From IMG/VR virus record IMGVR_UViG_3300010885_039212, positions 31,734 through 95,733 of that record: a DNA stretch of 64,000 nt; one strand, 5' to 3'. This DNA comes from a virus. Numbering within the stretch: the stretch's first letter is position 1; every line of letters starts with the position of its first letter. The notes beneath the pieces are model-generated. The model had not been told where the DNA came from and ran no database searches. It saw only the letters and a program-made list of their open reading frames with translations. Shown one piece after another: positions 6,332 through 14,341 of the stretch. Both the position numbers and the translations under genes were made by a program.

Positions 6332-7194
6332 AAATCGCTATTTGCTCCGATGTCCATTTGGAATTTGGGCAACTCAGATTAAGAAATACTGAAAATGCTG
6401 AAGTCCTTATTCTATCTGGTGATATTTGCACTGCTTGTGATTTATTATCCAACGACGATCGGTCTTTTATTGGGACTGCTAAGTCTAATCGTTATCATGA
6501 GTTTTTCAGCAACTGTAGTAGTGAGTTTCATCATGTTGTTTATGTTGCTGGGAATCATGAACATTATCATGGAGATTATGCTGAAACTTTGAAAATCCTC
6601 AAAGAACAATTAGCATACCTTGGTAATGTTCATATTCTAGACAATGAATCTTGGGATTTTGAAGACTATTGTTTTATCGGTGGAACACTTTGGACTAATA
6701 TGAATGATGAAGATGAAATGACCATGCAACATGTTCAACATCGTATGAATGATTTTCGTATTTGTGAAAACAGTAACAACATGGTTAACTATCGATCAAT
6801 TGATAAACATGGCGAAACTATATTTCGCAAGCGTCCAGGAACACTGAGTCCTGCTGATGTTGTTGAAGAACACAAAGCCATGATGAAGTTCATTGAGGAT
6901 ACTTACACAAATACTCCTCCATGGATAACAACGATTGTTGTTGGTCACCATGCTCCAAGTAAACTGTCTGAGCATCCTCGCTACAAACAAGATGTTTTAA
7001 TGAATGGTGCGTACAACTCTAATCTGGATCAGTTTATTCTTGATCGTCCAGGAATTAAATTGTGGACTCATGGTCATACTCATGAAGACTTTGATTATAT
7101 GATTGGTTCCACTCGTGTAATTTGTAATCCTCGTGGTTATATCGATTATGAAGATCGTGCTGATCGATTTGAACTAAAGGTAGTTGAAGTATGA
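6328..7194 (+). CDS. calcineurin-like metallophosphoesterase
   Basis: 288 residues with all metal-binding blocks of the family: SDVHLE near the start (D and H), LSGDI, AGNHEH, VGHHAPS and THGHTHEDF. These bind two metal ions and hydrolyse phosphomono- or diesters. Phage relatives resemble UDP-sugar or nucleotide phosphoesterases, but the substrate cannot be read from sequence. It sits in a run of tightly overlapping genes (ATGA junctions on both sides). Confidence 0.9.
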   Translation: MKIAICSDVHLEFGQLRLRNTENAEVLILSGDICTACDLLSNDDRSFIGTAKSNRYHEFFSNCSSEFHHVVYVAGNHEHYHGDYAETLKILKEQLAYLGNVHILDNESWDFEDYCFIGGTLWTNMNDEDEMTMQHVQHRMNDFRICENSNNMVNYRSIDKHGETIFRKRPGTLSPADVVEEHKAMMKFIEDTYTNTPPWITTIVVGHHAPSKLSEHPRYKQDVLMNGAYNSNLDQFILDRPGIKLWTHGHTHEDFDYMIGSTRVICNPRGYIDYEDRADRFELKVVEV

Positions 7195-7526
7195 GTGACT
7201 ATCATCCTGATAAATGGTTAGTTGTTAAAATTACTGGAAAAGATTATCCACCTGTCCATAAAGTTTTTGCCAACTGGTATGGTGGATATCTTGGATCAGA
7301 CTCATGGAAACTAAACAGTGGTATTACTAAGGCTACTCTTATTGGTGGCCATTACGAGTTTGATGGTAGTTCTGGTTCTGTTTACTTTTGTAATGTTAAC
7401 AGTTATGGAAGTAATGGATATGGATCAGGAGTTCTCGCTGATATGATTGAGAAGGCTGCTAAAAATGGTATTACCATTGAAGTGTTAGATGAAACTACAA
7501 ATTTTCTGGAGATAAATTATGAATAG
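7191..7526 (+). CDS. conserved phage hypothetical protein, 111 aa
   Basis: Overlaps the phosphoesterase by 4 nt. Aromatic- and glycine-rich (WYGGYLGSDSW, NSYGSNGYGSG) with a C-terminal helix; similar proteins are common in T4-like phages. No catalytic pattern is visible. Confidence 0.65.
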   Translation: MSDYHPDKWLVVKITGKDYPPVHKVFANWYGGYLGSDSWKLNSGITKATLIGGHYEFDGSSGSVYFCNVNSYGSNGYGSGVLADMIEKAAKNGITIEVLDETTNFLEINYE

Positions 7527-7695
7527 GTATACAATTACTGTTGAAGAAGATCCAGAAACTGGAGATCTAGTTCTTCCATTTACTGACGAAATTCTTTCTG
7601 CAGTTGGATGGAAAGCTGGAGACACACTTAACTGGACAGTGAATAAAGATGGTTCTTGGACTTTAGAGAAGAAGCAAGATGAACCAACAGAATGA
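7519..7695 (+). CDS. AbrB/MazE-type small DNA-binding protein, 58 aa
   Basis: The pattern LVLPFTDEILSAVGWKAGDTLNW is the swapped-hairpin AbrB/SpoVT signature (LP..E....GW..GD.L.W). Members bind DNA as dimers, as transition-state regulators or antitoxins. No toxin gene is adjacent, so a stand-alone regulator is more likely than an antitoxin. Confidence 0.65.
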   Translation: MNRYTITVEEDPETGDLVLPFTDEILSAVGWKAGDTLNWTVNKDGSWTLEKKQDEPTE

Positions 7696-7810
7696 GCAAG
7701 ACAATGCACTTGAACATTATATAAAAAAGTGTATGCAGTTAGAAGAAGAAAATCGTGAGTTGAAGAATCAAATTAAACAATTACTTTGGATATTAGAGGA
7801 GAAAGATTAA
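7679..7810 (+). CDS. small coiled-coil protein, 43 aa
   Basis: Overlaps the previous gene by 17 nt and the next ATG by 1 nt. Residues 17-42 (MQLEEENRELKNQIKQLL) follow a leucine-zipper heptad pattern, so it is likely a short dimeric coiled coil. Confidence 0.55.
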   Translation: MNQQNEQDNALEHYIKKCMQLEEENRELKNQIKQLLWILEEKD

Positions 7811-8130
7811 TGAGCAAATTTACATTTATGTGCGAAGAAGAACCGATGCCATTTGCAGCAAATGTTCTTACTAAAAGAGTTTTTGAATTCAATGCGGTAT
7901 CACTAAATGATATTCTGCAAGAATTTGAATATTTCTTAAGAGGTGCAGGATTCTGCATTAATGGAACAGTTGATATTGTTCCAGAAGAAACTTATGAAGA
8001 AATGAATGAAGACAATGATGAGGTTCAAACATTTTCAGTTCCACAAGAACTAGATGAATGGACTCGTGTTATTCGTGAAGACAACATGGGACATTCACAT
8101 CACTACTTTGATACAGAAAGAAACAAATGA
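7810..8130 (+). CDS. conserved phage hypothetical protein, 106 aa
   Basis: ATG 7810 follows GAGGAGAAAG. The block NDILQEFEYFLRGAGF is characteristic of a small protein found in many T4-like phages; the rest is acidic and ends with a His-rich stretch. Role unknown. Confidence 0.65.
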   Translation: MSKFTFMCEEEPMPFAANVLTKRVFEFNAVSLNDILQEFEYFLRGAGFCINGTVDIVPEETYEEMNEDNDEVQTFSVPQELDEWTRVIREDNMGHSHHYFDTERNK

Positions 8131-8501
8131 CAAAAGTATTTACAGACGTAGCAGTCTTTATGACAGCATGTGGGCAAGAATGTCCAACTACACCATCAAA
8201 ACCATCAGATCTTTCAGCTTTGTATGTAAAGTTAATTCAAGAAGAATATTTTGAATTTATGAAAGCCACTAAAAATAATAATGACACTGAAGAACTCGAT
8301 GCGTGTTTTGATATAATGTGGGTCATTGTTGGTTATATGCGATCACGTGGTTGGGATTGTGAAATGGCATGGGACGAAGGTGCTAAATCAAACCTAAGTA
8401 AAATTGATCCTACCACTGGAAATGTAATTACACGTGAAGATGGAAAGATTCTTAAACCAGAGGGTTGGCAACCACCCAATTTTAGGCAATTTGTAAAATG
8501 A
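8127..8501 (+). CDS. all-alpha NTP pyrophosphatase-like (MazG/PRA-PH type)
   Basis: 124 residues. LIQEEYFEFMKA and ELDACFDIMWVIVGYM supply the paired EExxE and ExxD metal-binding helices of the MazG/phosphoribosyl-ATP-pyrophosphohydrolase fold, followed by AWDEGAKSNLSKID. Family members remove pyrophosphate from (d)NTPs or alarmone-like substrates. It overlaps a HAD nucleotidase by 4 nt, suggesting a shared role in nucleotide turnover. Confidence 0.75.
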   Translation: MTKVFTDVAVFMTACGQECPTTPSKPSDLSALYVKLIQEEYFEFMKATKNNNDTEELDACFDIMWVIVGYMRSRGWDCEMAWDEGAKSNLSKIDPTTGNVITREDGKILKPEGWQPPNFRQFVK

Positions 8502-9004
8502 TTCTTGATTTATATTTGGATATGGATGGCGTGTTGTGTAATTTTGACAAAGCATATCGCAAAATTACAGATATACGTGTAAAAGACCATAAACAATTTC
8601 GTGACGCAGTTATGAATTATAAAATTTTTGAAGATTTGGAATTTATGCCAGATGCTCAAGAACTTCTTAATCATGTTACTAAGATAGATGGTGTTAATAT
8701 TCAAATTTTAACATCTATGGGAACATATGATAAACCACAGGCAAATGAAGCAATGCGTCAAAAACAAAAGTGGTTAGATAAACACAATATTCCATATCCT
8801 GCAAATTTCGTTCATTCCAAAGAAGAGAAGTCGATGTATGCTTCGTCAATTTCTATTTTGATTGATGATTCAGTTGGATGTATTAAACCATTTGAGTATG
8901 AAGGTGGATATGGTATACTACACACATCTGCAAAAGAATCTATAAAACACTTGGAATATGTTATGACTCAAATTAGAGCAATGCATGCTGTGAGGTTCGT
9001 GTGA
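8498..9004 (+). CDS. HAD-family 5'(3')-deoxyribonucleotidase-like phosphatase
   Basis: 168 residues. Motif I DMDGVLCNF (nucleophile Asp in LYLDMDGV), motif II ILTS, a lysine in HSKEEKS and the acidic motif ILIDDSVG match the HAD superfamily, closest in style to 5'(3')-deoxyribonucleotidases. It probably dephosphorylates nucleoside monophosphates. It is coupled to the NTP-pyrophosphatase gene. Confidence 0.75.
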   Translation: MILDLYLDMDGVLCNFDKAYRKITDIRVKDHKQFRDAVMNYKIFEDLEFMPDAQELLNHVTKIDGVNIQILTSMGTYDKPQANEAMRQKQKWLDKHNIPYPANFVHSKEEKSMYASSISILIDDSVGCIKPFEYEGGYGILHTSAKESIKHLEYVMTQIRAMHAVRFV

Positions 9005-9288
9005 ACGAACTATTAAAACCGACATTTGACTGGATTCATGATGACTATAGTAGTAATCGTTTTCGTTTTATTCTTGAGTTGTTGGCTTGGATTATTAGTA
9101 TCGGTTGCTCTCTTACTATGGCAATTACAGTCCCCAGTCCTCCACTGCTTGCTCTCTATCCTGTTTGGATTACTGGGTGCGTTATCTATAGTTGGTGCGC
9201 TTATAGTAGGAAATCGTTTGGCATGTTGGCTAACTATGTACTGCTGACAACTATTGATACTGTTGGACTTATAAGGATGCTTATGTAA
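9001..9288 (+). CDS. membrane protein, about three helices, 95 aa
   Basis: Hydrophobic segments at about 24-44, 47-66 and 74-93 suggest three membrane helices after a soluble N-terminus. Similar proteins occur next to other small membrane proteins in T4-like phages. No transporter signature is certain. Confidence 0.6.
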   Translation: MNELLKPTFDWIHDDYSSNRFRFILELLAWIISIGCSLTMAITVPSPPLLALYPVWITGCVIYSWCAYSRKSFGMLANYVLLTTIDTVGLIRMLM

Positions 9289-9437
9289 TGTGGCGACTAT
9301 GGGCTAAAGCACTTGGCGAAAAAACTGGTAGTAGCGATTGTGAATCCGATCAGATCGCTATTATCCGCACTATTATTGTTTTATCTTATATTATTACAAA
9401 TTTTTTTATTATTGCTGGCGTAATCCGCCATTGGTGA
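9288..9437 (+). CDS. conserved small membrane protein, 49 aa
   Basis: Begins MWRLWAKALGEKTG, a conserved cytoplasmic start, followed by one membrane helix (AIIRTIIVLSYIITNFFIIAGV) and RHW. This short protein is recurrent in T4-like phages of aquatic bacteria. Function unknown. Confidence 0.7.
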   Translation: MWRLWAKALGEKTGSSDCESDQIAIIRTIIVLSYIITNFFIIAGVIRHW

Positions 9438-9441
9438 ACTT

Positions 9442-10464
9442 ATGAATATTTCTAAAATTGGTTTTGCTTGTAAATGGATTGATAATGCTAATCAAGTTGA
9501 TGGCATCAGTCCAAAAGACGATGCTCGTAAATACAGCACAGGTACTACTACTATTGCTTGGCTTGCTCGTCAAAGCGTAGAAGATGCTGAACAAAAAATT
9601 TATGACATTGTTAAACAAAATCTTCAAAATACACTTAACCTTGTAATTAAAATATCGACCTTACCAGTTGGTTTACGCATGGTTCGTCTCAGTAGTGAAA
9701 TCTTACCAGTGTATACTCACAAGGACTGGTCTTATTTTTACAAACGTGCAGATGTTATTAAATTAATGGAATACTGTTTTAACAAAATTGGTGAAGTTGC
9801 CAGAACTTCTGGTGTTCGCCTTTCTTTTCATCCAGGACAGTTTACTGTTCTTGCTTCAGAAAATCCAGGTATTGTTAATAACTCTATCAATGAATTTGAA
9901 TACCATACCGACATGGCACGAATGATGGGTTATGGTAAAACATTTCAAGACTTTAAAATCAACGTGCATATCTCAGGTAAACTTGGACCAGAAGGTATTC
10001 GTGCTGCGTATAAAAGATTATCACTAGAAGCACGTAATTGTATCACTATTGAAAATGAAGAAAACGCATGGGGTCTTGATGATTCGCTAGAACTTGCTGA
10101 TCTGTTACCAATTGTTCTTGACATACATCATCACTGGTGTCGTGAAGGTATATGGTTAGATCCAAATAGCGATCAAGTCAAACGTGTTATTGATTCTTGG
10201 CGTGGAGTTCGTCCAACAATGCACTACTCGCAATCACGTGAAGATTATCTTATTGATCATCCAACTAATATCCAACCAGATATGAATTTATTAAAAGACG
10301 CAGGATATAAAAAATCTAAACTGCGTGCACATTCAGACTTTTATTGGAATACTGCATCAAATGATTGGGTTCTTGGGTATTTACCAACTCACGATATTAT
10401 GTGCGAAAGTAAAGCAAAAAATCTTGCTAGTTTTGCTCTTTATGAGAAATCTCTTGCTGTATGA
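9442..10464 (+). CDS. uvsE: UV-damage endonuclease UvsE/UvdE
   Basis: 340 residues of the UVDE TIM-barrel family, which nicks DNA 5' of UV photoproducts to start excision repair. Visible family blocks are IGFACKW at the N-terminus, RLSSEILP, LSFHPGQFTVLAS, INVHISGK, ITIENEENAWG and the metal-binding LDIHHHWC, with HYSQSR and RAHSDFYW near the end. Length matches phage and bacterial members. Phages living in sunlit water often carry one. Confidence 0.92.
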   Translation: MNISKIGFACKWIDNANQVDGISPKDDARKYSTGTTTIAWLARQSVEDAEQKIYDIVKQNLQNTLNLVIKISTLPVGLRMVRLSSEILPVYTHKDWSYFYKRADVIKLMEYCFNKIGEVARTSGVRLSFHPGQFTVLASENPGIVNNSINEFEYHTDMARMMGYGKTFQDFKINVHISGKLGPEGIRAAYKRLSLEARNCITIENEENAWGLDDSLELADLLPIVLDIHHHWCREGIWLDPNSDQVKRVIDSWRGVRPTMHYSQSREDYLIDHPTNIQPDMNLLKDAGYKKSKLRAHSDFYWNTASNDWVLGYLPTHDIMCESKAKNLASFALYEKSLAV

Positions 10465-11009
10465 AAATAGTTTCATACTATACTGCATTGTATCAATTTG
10501 AAGCATCAAACCTTAGAGAATCTCTTAAGAAATTTCCAGATATACATTATGATATTGACGAACGATCAGAAAGTGGTAGTTGGGAACTAAACACACACTA
10601 TAAAGCAGTTTATATTAAAGAGAAATTAATCGAACCAGTTATTTGGACTGATGCCGATTCAGTTTTAAAACAGTATCCCACGTTAATTGAAACGATAGAT
10701 TGTGATTTTGCTGCTCATTGGTTTAAAGATAAAGAACTTATATCAGCAACAATGTATTGGAATAATACACCTAAAGCCCATGAGTTATTGGATAAGTGGA
10801 TAGAATTAAATAAACTAAATTCAAAACTATGGGATCAGGTAAATTTACAAAATGCTTTAACTGAAATTGAAGATATTAAAGTAATTAAGTTACCGCCAGA
10901 GTATAATTTTATATTTGATTTAAGTCGAGAATATTATGGTAATTTGAACCCTGTATTTGAGCACTATCAAGCAAGTCGAAAATATAAAAATCGACTAAAT
11001 AGAACGTAA
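10461..11009 (+). CDS. GT-A-like glycosyltransferase domain protein
   Basis: 182 residues resembling nucleotide-diphospho-sugar transferases: a beta-alpha start (MKIVSYYTALYQFEA), AVYIKEKLIE then VIWTDADSVL with a DxD metal motif, and later SATMYWNNTP and WDQVNLQNAL. It probably transfers or binds a sugar nucleotide. The acceptor (DNA, virion or host surface) is unknown. It overlaps UvsE by 4 nt. Confidence 0.65.
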   Translation: MKIVSYYTALYQFEASNLRESLKKFPDIHYDIDERSESGSWELNTHYKAVYIKEKLIEPVIWTDADSVLKQYPTLIETIDCDFAAHWFKDKELISATMYWNNTPKAHELLDKWIELNKLNSKLWDQVNLQNALTEIEDIKVIKLPPEYNFIFDLSREYYGNLNPVFEHYQASRKYKNRLNRT

Positions 11010-11018
11010 GGAGTTATT

Positions 11019-11267
11019 ATGCCAACGTATGTATTTCGAGACAAAGAAACTGGTGAGCAATTTGAACAGATTATGAAGATGTCTGAACTTGACTTGTTCA
11101 GAGAACAAAATCCCCACCTAGAAACAATAATTCAAGCAGTAGCGTTTGGGGATAGTCACAAGTTAAGTGGTAGTCGTAAGTTTGATTCAGGATTCAAGGA
11201 GGTTCTACAAAGAGTACACGAAAAAACACCAGGAAGCCAACTCAATAAGTCGTCATCACAATTATAA
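11019..11267 (+). CDS. conserved phage protein resembling the FmdB start, 82 aa
   Basis: Begins MPTYVFRDKETGEQFE, like FmdB-type zinc ribbons, but has no cysteines, so it cannot be a ribbon. This cysteine-free form is widespread in T4-like phages. GGAG ribosome site. Function unknown. Confidence 0.65.
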   Translation: MPTYVFRDKETGEQFEQIMKMSELDLFREQNPHLETIIQAVAFGDSHKLSGSRKFDSGFKEVLQRVHEKTPGSQLNKSSSQL

Positions 11268-11276
11268 GGAAACTCA

Positions 11277-12044
11277 ATGGCTCGTACTTTCGCAGCAAAA
11301 AAAGTAGTAGAAATTCATAATGAAGAACGTGAGACAAAGCCAGTTACAAATAATCAATTAAGATTACGTTTAGATAATCTAAAAACTTTCCAACCATTAA
11401 CAGAAAATCAAAAACTATTTTATGATGCGTATAAGCGTGGTGACTATTTTGTAGCACTACATGGTGTGGCAGGAACAGGAAAAACATTTATTGCTTTATA
11501 TAAAGCAATAGAAGAAGTATTAGATAAATCAAATCCCTTTAATAAAATTATTGTAGTTCGTTCTGCAGTTCAATCTAGAGAAATGGGTCATCTTCCAGGT
11601 GATGCTGGTGAGAAGATGGAAATCTATGAACAACCATATCGTCAGATCTGCCATCAATTATTTGAACGTAAAGATGCATGGGATCGTTTAGAAGAACAGG
11701 GTTATATTCAATTTATCTCTACGTCATTTATTCGTGGTATGTCTTTTGATAATGCAATTATTATCGTAGATGAAATGCAAAACTTGACTTATGAAGAGAT
11801 TGACACAGTTATGACTCGTGTTGGTCATATGTCTAAAATTATTTGGTGTGGGGACTATCGTCAGACTGATCTAAATAAACGAAAGAACGACGTTACTGGT
11901 ATTTTAAAATTCTTTGATATCGCCCAACATATGAAGGCATTTACTCGCATTGAATTTACTGTAGATGACATTGTTCGTTCATCATTAGTTAAAGATTATA
12001 TCTTGGCTAAATTAAAGTACGAAGATTACGAGGATAAAAAATGA
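11277..12044 (+). CDS. phoH: PhoH-like P-loop ATPase
   Basis: 255 residues with Walker A GVAGTGKTFIA (about 62-72), Walker B IIIVDEMQN and the PhoH hallmarks SREMGHLPGD and WCGDYRQTDL. PhoH proteins are cytoplasmic ATPases with suggested RNA-helicase activity, very common in marine phages. The direct role in infection is not established. It overlaps the endolysin gene by 4 nt. Confidence 0.92.
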   Translation: MARTFAAKKVVEIHNEERETKPVTNNQLRLRLDNLKTFQPLTENQKLFYDAYKRGDYFVALHGVAGTGKTFIALYKAIEEVLDKSNPFNKIIVVRSAVQSREMGHLPGDAGEKMEIYEQPYRQICHQLFERKDAWDRLEEQGYIQFISTSFIRGMSFDNAIIIVDEMQNLTYEEIDTVMTRVGHMSKIIWCGDYRQTDLNKRKNDVTGILKFFDIAQHMKAFTRIEFTVDDIVRSSLVKDYILAKLKYEDYEDKK

Positions 12045-12661
12045 TAACATCAGAACAGTTCCATCACTTATTTCCACACAACCCAGATCCTGAACTCTGG
12101 GCACATGCCATGGCAGAAGTATTTCCAACTTATGATATTAACACACCAAGAAGGATTGCTGCATTCCTTGCGCAATGCGGACATGAGTCTGGTGGTTGGG
12201 TAGTATTTGAAGAAAATTTAAATTACTCTGCTCAAGGATTGAATGGTATTTTTAAGAAATACTTTCCAACGATTGAATCTGCACAACCATATGCACGTCA
12301 ACCAGAAAGAATTGCCAATAAGATTTATGCAAATCGTATGGGTAATGGATCAGAAGAATCTGGAGATGGTTTTAAATATCGTGGACGTGGACCAATTCAG
12401 TTAACTGGTAAATCTAACTATACTTCATTTGCAAAAGAAATGTTTGATGACTGGCAGAATGTAGTTGATAATCCTGATTGGGTTACTGAAGATAAAGACT
12501 TTGCTTTAATGTCAGCAATTTGGTTTTGGAATAAAAATAAACTAAATGCTCTTGCTGATGTTGAAGATATAAAGTTAATGACTAAAAAGATTAATGGTGG
12601 TTATATCGGTCTTGATGATCGTATTAAACACTATAACGAAGCAATACAATTACTTGCATAA
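12041..12661 (+). CDS. GH19 (chitinase-fold) endolysin
   Basis: 206 residues. Blocks AAFLAQCGHESGGW (catalytic Glu in HES), ENLNYS, NRMGNGSEESGDGFKYRGRGPIQLTG and NPDWVTEDKDFALMSAIWFW define the GH19 lysozyme-like family used as phage endolysins; they cleave the glycan strand of peptidoglycan. No signal peptide is seen, so it likely needs a holin (candidate at 24348-24899). Confidence 0.9.
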   Translation: MITSEQFHHLFPHNPDPELWAHAMAEVFPTYDINTPRRIAAFLAQCGHESGGWVVFEENLNYSAQGLNGIFKKYFPTIESAQPYARQPERIANKIYANRMGNGSEESGDGFKYRGRGPIQLTGKSNYTSFAKEMFDDWQNVVDNPDWVTEDKDFALMSAIWFWNKNKLNALADVEDIKLMTKKINGGYIGLDDRIKHYNEAIQLLA

Positions 12662-12674
12662 TTAGGAGAATAAA

Positions 12675-12791
12675 ATGTTAGACATTCTATTTTGGGTAGC
12701 ATTTGGCGCATTTGTTGGTTGGAATTTTCCACAGCCTTTCTGGGCTAAAATTATACAAGAAAAAATTCAAACAATGATCGCTAAAAAATAA
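12675..12791 (+). CDS. small membrane protein, 38 aa
   Basis: Starts MLDILFWVAFGAFVGWNFPQP: a single N-terminal membrane segment followed by an amphipathic basic helix. AGGAG site 7 nt before ATG. Located directly after the endolysin, so a lysis role is possible but unproven. Its stop overlaps the IscU start. Confidence 0.65.
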   Translation: MLDILFWVAFGAFVGWNFPQPFWAKIIQEKIQTMIAKK

Positions 12792-13165
12792 TGGCTTACT
12801 CCGATAAGGTAATCGATCACTACGAGAACCCAAGAAATGTTGGTTCTTTAGATAAAGACGATCCATCAGTTGGCACTGGTATGGTTGGTGCACCTGCTTG
12901 CGGTGACGTAATGAAACTACAAATAAAGGTAGATGAAAATGGTATTATTAGAGATGCTCGTTTCAAGACATATGGATGCGGTTCAGCAATCGCCAGTTCG
13001 TCGTTGGTTACAGAATGGGTTAAAGGGATGCATATTGATGCTGCTGCTAATCTACGCAACTCTCAGATTGCCGAAGAACTAGCATTACCTCCAGTTAAGA
13101 TTCACTGCTCCATACTTGCAGAAGATGCGATTAAAGCAGCAGTAGAAGACTATAGAAAAAAATAA
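12791..13165 (+). CDS. iscU: IscU-type Fe-S cluster scaffold
   Basis: 124 residues that match bacterial IscU almost position for position. The ligands Cys37, Asp39, Cys63, His105 and Cys106 are all present (ACGD, YGCGS, HCS), as is the chaperone-binding LPPVK at 99-103. IscU assembles 2Fe-2S and 4Fe-4S clusters from iron and sulfur supplied by a cysteine desulfurase. No desulfurase gene is in the window, so host IscS would have to serve. Two A-type carriers follow, making an Fe-S delivery module. Confidence 0.92.
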   Translation: MAYSDKVIDHYENPRNVGSLDKDDPSVGTGMVGAPACGDVMKLQIKVDENGIIRDARFKTYGCGSAIASSSLVTEWVKGMHIDAAANLRNSQIAEELALPPVKIHCSILAEDAIKAAVEDYRKK

Positions 13166-13176
13166 TTAGATAAAAA

Positions 13177-13296
13177 ATGAAAAAACTTATACATTTTTTA
13201 AGACTATCTTATAGGATGTGTTGTATAGCTCGACTTGCAGCATCTTATACGAATTTGGGTCAAGTTAACAAAGCCAGAGCCTTGTACGTAAAATGA
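13177..13296 (+). CDS. small basic protein, 39 aa
   Basis: Lies between IscU and the A-type carrier and overlaps the latter's start (ATGA). Sequence FLRLSYRMCCIARLAASYTNLG is helical and resembles one tetratricopeptide hairpin. Function unknown; position suggests co-expression with the Fe-S genes. Confidence 0.55.
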   Translation: MKKLIHFLRLSYRMCCIARLAASYTNLGQVNKARALYVK

Positions 13297-13622
13297 TAAC
13301 GCTTACCGAAAAAGCCTGTGAAAAAATAAAAACTCAAATTAAAAATCGTGGTACTGGCGATGGGATTAGGCTTGGTGTAAAGACCACAGGATGCAGTGGC
13401 TTAGCATATACAATGGAGTATGTCGATAAATATGAATTTGAAGAAGGTGTAACTAATTACGCTCAAAAAGATTTTGCAGTTCTTGTAGATACAAAGAGTG
13501 ATCCTTATCTAAATGGATTAACCATGGATTGGGTTCGTAATGGACTCAATGAAGGATTTGATTTTCAAAACCCAAACGAACGAGACCGCTGTGGTTGCGG
13601 AGAAAGTTTCAGAGTAAAATAA
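13293..13622 (+). CDS. iscA: A-type Fe-S carrier (IscA-like)
   Basis: 109 residues with the three family cysteines: Cys34 in TTGCSG and the C-terminal CGCG pair (100, 102) in RCGCGESF. A-type carriers pass clusters from the IscU scaffold to target proteins. It is translationally coupled to the small gene before it. A second carrier, nearer ErpA in its end motif, is at 14017. Confidence 0.9.
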   Translation: MITLTEKACEKIKTQIKNRGTGDGIRLGVKTTGCSGLAYTMEYVDKYEFEEGVTNYAQKDFAVLVDTKSDPYLNGLTMDWVRNGLNEGFDFQNPNERDRCGCGESFRVK

Positions 13623-13635
13623 AAAGGAGATTCTA

Positions 13636-14013
13636 ATGGAATTAGAACAAATGAAGGAGCAGATGAGTGCCAACGCCAGCAAAGGCGCACTGATCGAAAA
13701 AGTAACATTTGCAGTATTGCCAATCATGTTTGCCTGTGTGGTGTATTTGATGAATGCGCTGTCTCATGTTAATCATCAGTTGACCATTCTTGAAAGCAAG
13801 ATGCAGTTGGTGGTGACATCAGACAACAAACAAGCACCAAACATGGGTGCTGAACTGGCTCGTGAAAAACTGCGCCAAGACTTTATGCAACAGAATACAG
13901 AAGCACTATCAAGAAGCGGTGCCAACAAAGCTGTGTTGGACACATTAGTATGGCGTGTGCAAGAGTTGGAAAAGTACAAAGAGAAACAATCTAACAATGG
14001 TGGGAAGAAGTAA
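13636..14013 (+). CDS. single-pass membrane protein with coiled coil
   Basis: 125 residues. A soluble start, one membrane helix at about 25-43 (VTFAVLPIMFACVVYLM), then a long charged helical region. It lies between the two A-type carriers and its codons look a little more GC-rich than its neighbours, hinting at separate acquisition. It might be a spanin-like or membrane-scaffold protein; no family is recognised. Confidence 0.6.
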   Translation: MELEQMKEQMSANASKGALIEKVTFAVLPIMFACVVYLMNALSHVNHQLTILESKMQLVVTSDNKQAPNMGAELAREKLRQDFMQQNTEALSRSGANKAVLDTLVWRVQELEKYKEKQSNNGGKK

Positions 14014-14016
14014 TAA

Positions 14017-14340
14017 ATGATAACAATAACAGAATCAGCAAAGATAAAAATTCTAGATCTTTTCGCAGAAGAAGGTAATCCTGACTTATGTTTAAGAACA
14101 TTCGTACAAGGTGGTGGATGTAGCGGAATGAGTTATGGATTTACATTTGATGAGATAATGAACGAAGACGATTTTGAAGTACCTCTTGAAAAAACTAAAA
14201 TACTAATAGATTCCATGAGTATGCAATATCTAACAGGAGCAACTGTGGATTATAAAGAAGATATACAAGGCTCACAATTTGTTATAACTAATCCAAATGC
14301 ACAATCAACCTGTGGTTGTGGAAGTAGTTTCTCAGTATAA
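14017..14340 (+). CDS. erpA: A-type Fe-S carrier (ErpA-like)
   Basis: 107 residues. [15 protein letters not shown] (Cys35) and the terminal [11 protein letters not shown] (Cys99, Cys101) match ErpA more closely than IscA. ErpA delivers clusters to essential apo-proteins. With IscU and IscA-like proteins in 1.6 kb it forms the scaffold-plus-carriers half of an ISC system. Confidence 0.88.
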   Translation: MITITESAKIKILDLFAEEGNPDLCLRTFVQGGGCSGMSYGFTFDEIMNEDDFEVPLEKTKILIDSMSMQYLTGATVDYKEDIQGSQFVITNPNAQSTCGCGSSFSV

Positions 14341-14341
14341 T

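Noticed and set aside
7519-7810. Toxin-antitoxin pair (AbrB/MazE-like protein plus the next gene)
   Set aside because: The neighbour is a 43-residue coiled coil with no toxin features; the order and sizes do not fit MazEF or similar.
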